Source of the DNA: Pseudomonadota bacterium
Lineage (GTDB): Bacteria > Desulfobacterota > Syntrophia > Syntrophales > JADFWA01
NCBI GenBank assembly: GCA_030596145.1
Contig: JAUVKS010000004.1
Span: 1-23,175 of the forward strand
DNA length: 23,175 bases
Reading direction: 5' to 3'
The notes beneath the pieces were generated by a model. It saw only the letters and a program-made list of their open reading frames with translations, did not search any database and had not been told where the DNA came from. Each line of letters begins with the position of its first letter. The first letter of the stretch is position 1. This document shows positions 20,431 through 23,175 of this stretch, in pieces. Position numbers and translations under genes: made by a program.

Positions 20431-23124
20431 CTACGCTGCCTCAATCCTGACCGCGCAGACCTTATATTCCGGGATCTTCCCGATGGGGTCCAGCGCTGGA
20501 TTTGTGAGCAGATTGACAGCGACCTCTCTGAAATGGAAATTCACAAAGATAGTTCCTTCAGGTGAGCGGCCGGTTACACTGGCCTTGGCCTCAATATTTC
20601 CACGTCTGGTGGCCACCTTTATTGATTTACCGTCTTCAATGCCGTATTTTTCCGCATCGGCAGGATTTATCTCCACCAGGCTTTCGGGATACCTTTCAGA
20701 AGGCCCCTTTGCGCGACGTGTCATGGTCCCTGTGTGGAAATGGTAGAGAACCCTGCCTGTTGAAAGGATCAGTGGATACTCGTCATCAGGCAGCTCTGCC
20801 GGCGGGATGTAATCGATGGCATGGAATAACCCCAAGCCACGGGTGAACTTGTCCTTGTGCAGATATTTCGTTCCCGGGTGATCCGTGCTCGGACATGGCC
20901 ACGGTATGCCTTCCTTTTCAATCCGCTCATAGGTGATACCGGCGTAACTTGGAGCCAGTTCATTAATTTCGTTCATGATTTCCCTGGTAGAGGAATAATC
21001 CATTGCATAGCCCATCTTTGCCGCCAGTTCGGATATGATCTGCCAGTCAGGTTTTGCGTCACCAGGTGCGTCGACGGCTTTTCTAATTAACTGGACTCTT
21101 CTCTCAGTATTGCTGAATGTGCCGTCTTTCTCAGCAAAACAGGCTGACGGCAATACGACATCCGCAAGTTCCCCCGTTTCATTAAGGAAGATATCCTGCA
21201 CGACAAGAATGTCCAGTTTTTTCAGGGCTTTTTCAAGATGTGATAAATCCGGATCGCTCAACATCGGATTTTCACCCATAACATAAAGCGCCTTTACCTT
21301 TCCATTCATGACAGCATCCGGGACTTCAGTTATAGTTATCCCCGGTGTCCCCGAGAGAGAAACACCCCATGCCTTTTCAAATTTGGCCCTTATCTCATCG
21401 CTGGCAACCGGCTGATAGGCTGGGAATACAACCGGAAGTGCCCCCATATCGCAGGCACCCTGGACGTTATTCTGTCCCCTCAGGGGATTTACTCCTCCAC
21501 CTTCAATACCCATATTCCCGCAGAGCATGGCCAGATTGGCGCAGGATTTTACATTATCCGTACCGGTTGTATGCTGGGTTATACCCATGGCGTACAGTAT
21601 GGAGGCACTTTCCGCGGAGCCGTACATACGGGCTGCTGTTTTGAGATCTTCTGCGGGTATCCCGGAGATTTCTTCCACATATTCGGGGGTGTACTTTTCC
21701 ACCACCTTCTTCAACGCTTCGAAGTCTTCCGTACGTTCTTCGATATACTTTTCGGCGTGAAGGCCTTCACCGATGATTACATTCATCAATACGTTAATGA
21801 CGGCCACGTCAGTGCCGGGTTTCTGACGGAGCCAGATATCGGCGTACTTCGTGAGGTCAATCTCTCTCGGATCGATTACAATCAATTTGGCACCATGTCT
21901 GCGAACCGCCCTTTTCACCTTGCTTCCTATGACCGGGTGGTTCTCAGTCGTGTTTGTGCCGGTTGCGAGGATAAGGTCGGTAAATTCTATTTCATCAATG
22001 GAATTTGTCATTGCCCCACTTCCGAATGCAGCGGCCAGACCGGCCACCGTAACGGAGTGTCAGAGACGGGCGCAGTGATCGACGTTGTTTGTCCCGATCA
22101 CAGCTCTCATGAACTTCTGGAAAAGGTAATTTTCTTCGTTGGTACAGCGTGCGGAGGAAAAACCTGCAATACTGTCTGCCCCGTTTTTTTCCTTAATAGC
22201 TGTAAATTTTTCAGTTATGAAATCATACGCTTCATCCCAGGTTGCCTCTTTCAACTCACCGTTTTTTCTGATCAATGGGGTTGTCAGCCTATCCGGATGA
22301 CTTACAAAATCCATCCCGAATCTTCCCTTGACACAAAGACTTCCATGATTAGGTTCGCCATATTCCGAATTGCCCGTGACCTTGACGATCTTTCCATTCA
22401 GCACGTTGAGATCAAGCTGACATCCCACACCACAATAGGTACATGTAGTGCGCACCTTTTCTATATCCCATGGACGTCCTTCAAATCTTGCCTGTTTGAA
22501 GGTCAGGGCACCGACCGGACAGACGTCAACACATTCACCGCAAAAGTAACATTCAGAATCAATATAATCAGCGTCAAACGCGGGTCCTACCCTGGCATGA
22601 GAGCCACGCATGGAAAAGTCGAGAATCTCATTGACCTGGATTTCATTGCAGACCCTCACACACCTGCCGCAGAGTATGCATTTATTCATGTCCTTCTGAA
22701 TCATGCTGTTCGTATCTTCAATTTCATATCCGGGAGGCTCAATTTTAAATCGGGGTTCCTCAATTTTCAGCCTGTAGACCAGGTCCTGGAGTTCGCAATT
22801 TCCGTTGCTTTCGCATGTGAGACAATTGTGATCGCCCGAGGCCCACAGGAGTTCCACGACCAGCCTTCGGGCATCCAATACCCTTTCAGTATCGGTCTTC
22901 ACAACCATTCCCGGATTCACCGGCATACAGCATGAGGCCACAAGCGTCCTCGCGCCCTCAACCTCGACTACACATACGCGGCATGCACCGACGTTTGTGG
23001 TTCCGGGATAGTAGCAGAGGGTGGGGATGTATATCCCTGCTTCCTTTGCGACTTCCAGAATGGTTTGGCCGGGTTTTGCCTCCAATTTCCTTCCGTCGAT
23101 TGTCAATAAAATCTTATCATCCAT
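20431..23124 (-). CDS. fdhA: Selenocysteine formate dehydrogenase catalytic subunit (NuoG-like N-terminus)
   Basis: Oxidises formate to CO2, or the reverse, at a Mo/W bis-pyranopterin site in the cytoplasm. The gene looks like two open frames, but TGA at 22060-22062 is in frame: DHCARL-U-HSVTVAGL matches Sec-FDHs such as E. coli FdhF. Read through, it has 897 residues with Sec355. N-terminal clusters: [2Fe-2S] C37, C48, C51, C65; His-Cys3 [4Fe-4S] H99, C101, C104, C110; two ferredoxin-type [4Fe-4S] sites (C149/152/155/159 and C192/195/198/202); and the catalytic-domain [4Fe-4S] C228, C231, C235, C264 followed by Lys266. The C-terminal pterin-binding domain runs from about 770. No Tat signal is present. 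This NuoG-like layout usually pairs with NuoE/NuoF-like or electron-bifurcating partners, probably beyond 23175. ATG at 23124 has an AGGAG site. Confidence 0.95.
22031..22062 (-). promoter_or_regulatory. Bacterial SECIS element and Sec TGA codon
   Basis: On the minus strand the TGA (22060-22062) is followed by a hairpin: GTGGCC and GGCCGC (22031-22047) form six pairs including one U-G, closing a GGTCT loop. The loop starts 18 bases after the TGA. In E. coli fdhF the SelB-binding GGUCU also starts 18 bases after the UGA (from memory of that sequence). This supports Sec insertion rather than a nonsense mutation. Confidence 0.88.
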
Positions 23125-23135
23125 TTCGCACTCCT

Positions 23136-23175
23136 AAGATAAAGGTTAAAGGCTAAAGGCGGAAGGCTAAAGGCT
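23136..23175. repeat. Tandem AAAGGCTAAAGGC-type repeat upstream of fdhA
   Basis: Imperfect copies of GGCTAAAGGC/GGCGGAAGGCTAAAGGC continue to the window end. The same words occur at 2063-2080 near prs, so this is a dispersed repeat family. No promoter is visible before the edge, so fdhA may be transcribed from upstream genes outside the window. Confidence 0.7.

Noticed and set aside
22047..22062. fdhA broken by a nonsense mutation
   Set aside because: The TGA is at the known Sec site, the frame continues without shift, and a SECIS-type hairpin follows.
21571..22935. 454-codon open frame antisense to fdhA
   Set aside because: It is a shadow of fdhA: no family motif, no ribosome-binding site, and it spans the strongly conserved FDH frame on the other strand.

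Overview
The window (about 23 kb, moderate GC) reads as chromosomal DNA of an anaerobic, Gram-negative, deltaproteobacterial-type organism, most likely Desulfobacterota. This is inferred from gene content and order (ispE-tRNA-prs-rplY-pth; rpsF-rpsR-DUF2232-rplI-dnaB; a DUF1844 protein; RpoH), from a selenocysteine formate dehydrogenase with a FocA/FdhC-type transporter, and from short palindromic repeat families common in that group. I could not test this by database search. No rRNA, CRISPR array, prophage or complete insertion sequence was seen.

Layout. (1) 1-3100, minus strand: a housekeeping operon with ispE, tRNA-Gln(UUG), prs, rplY/ctc and pth (cut by the window edge). (2) 3326-5277, minus: a DUF1844 protein and a membrane PAS-GGDEF diguanylate cyclase, separated by an IS3-family scrap and a REP-like palindrome. 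(3) 5413-11059: a stress block with htpX, clpB and a DacZ-like diadenylate cyclase on minus, and divergent rpoH on plus. (4) 11056-14770, minus: rpsF-rpsR-DUF2232-rplI-dnaB; dnaB and rpoH converge with overlapping stop codons. (5) 14900-15936, minus: tRNA-Arg(CCG) and metF. (6) 16097-18356, plus: a secreted AMIN/amidase_3/triple-LysM cell-wall amidase and a small basic Rho-N-like protein, closed by an intrinsic terminator. (7) 18376-23124, minus: a formate module with Sec-containing fdhA, a DUF4177-like 81-residue protein, a formate/nitrite-family channel, a membrane-anchored OB-fold protein and a 45-residue membrane peptide.

How they fit together. The formate module pairs a cytosolic, iron-sulfur-rich Sec formate dehydrogenase with a formate channel, as expected for syntrophic, sulfate-reducing or acetogenic formate exchange. 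fdhA appears as two open frames only because its in-frame TGA is a Sec codon: a hairpin with a GGUCU apical loop lies 18 nt downstream, the E. coli fdhF geometry as I recall it. The stress block places a putative c-di-AMP synthase in the same transcription unit as clpB and divergent from the heat-shock sigma factor. The cyclase has RHI where the family normally has RHR. This linkage and the little-studied accessory genes of the formate module are the most interesting points. The rest is ordinary core genome with repeat debris between genes.
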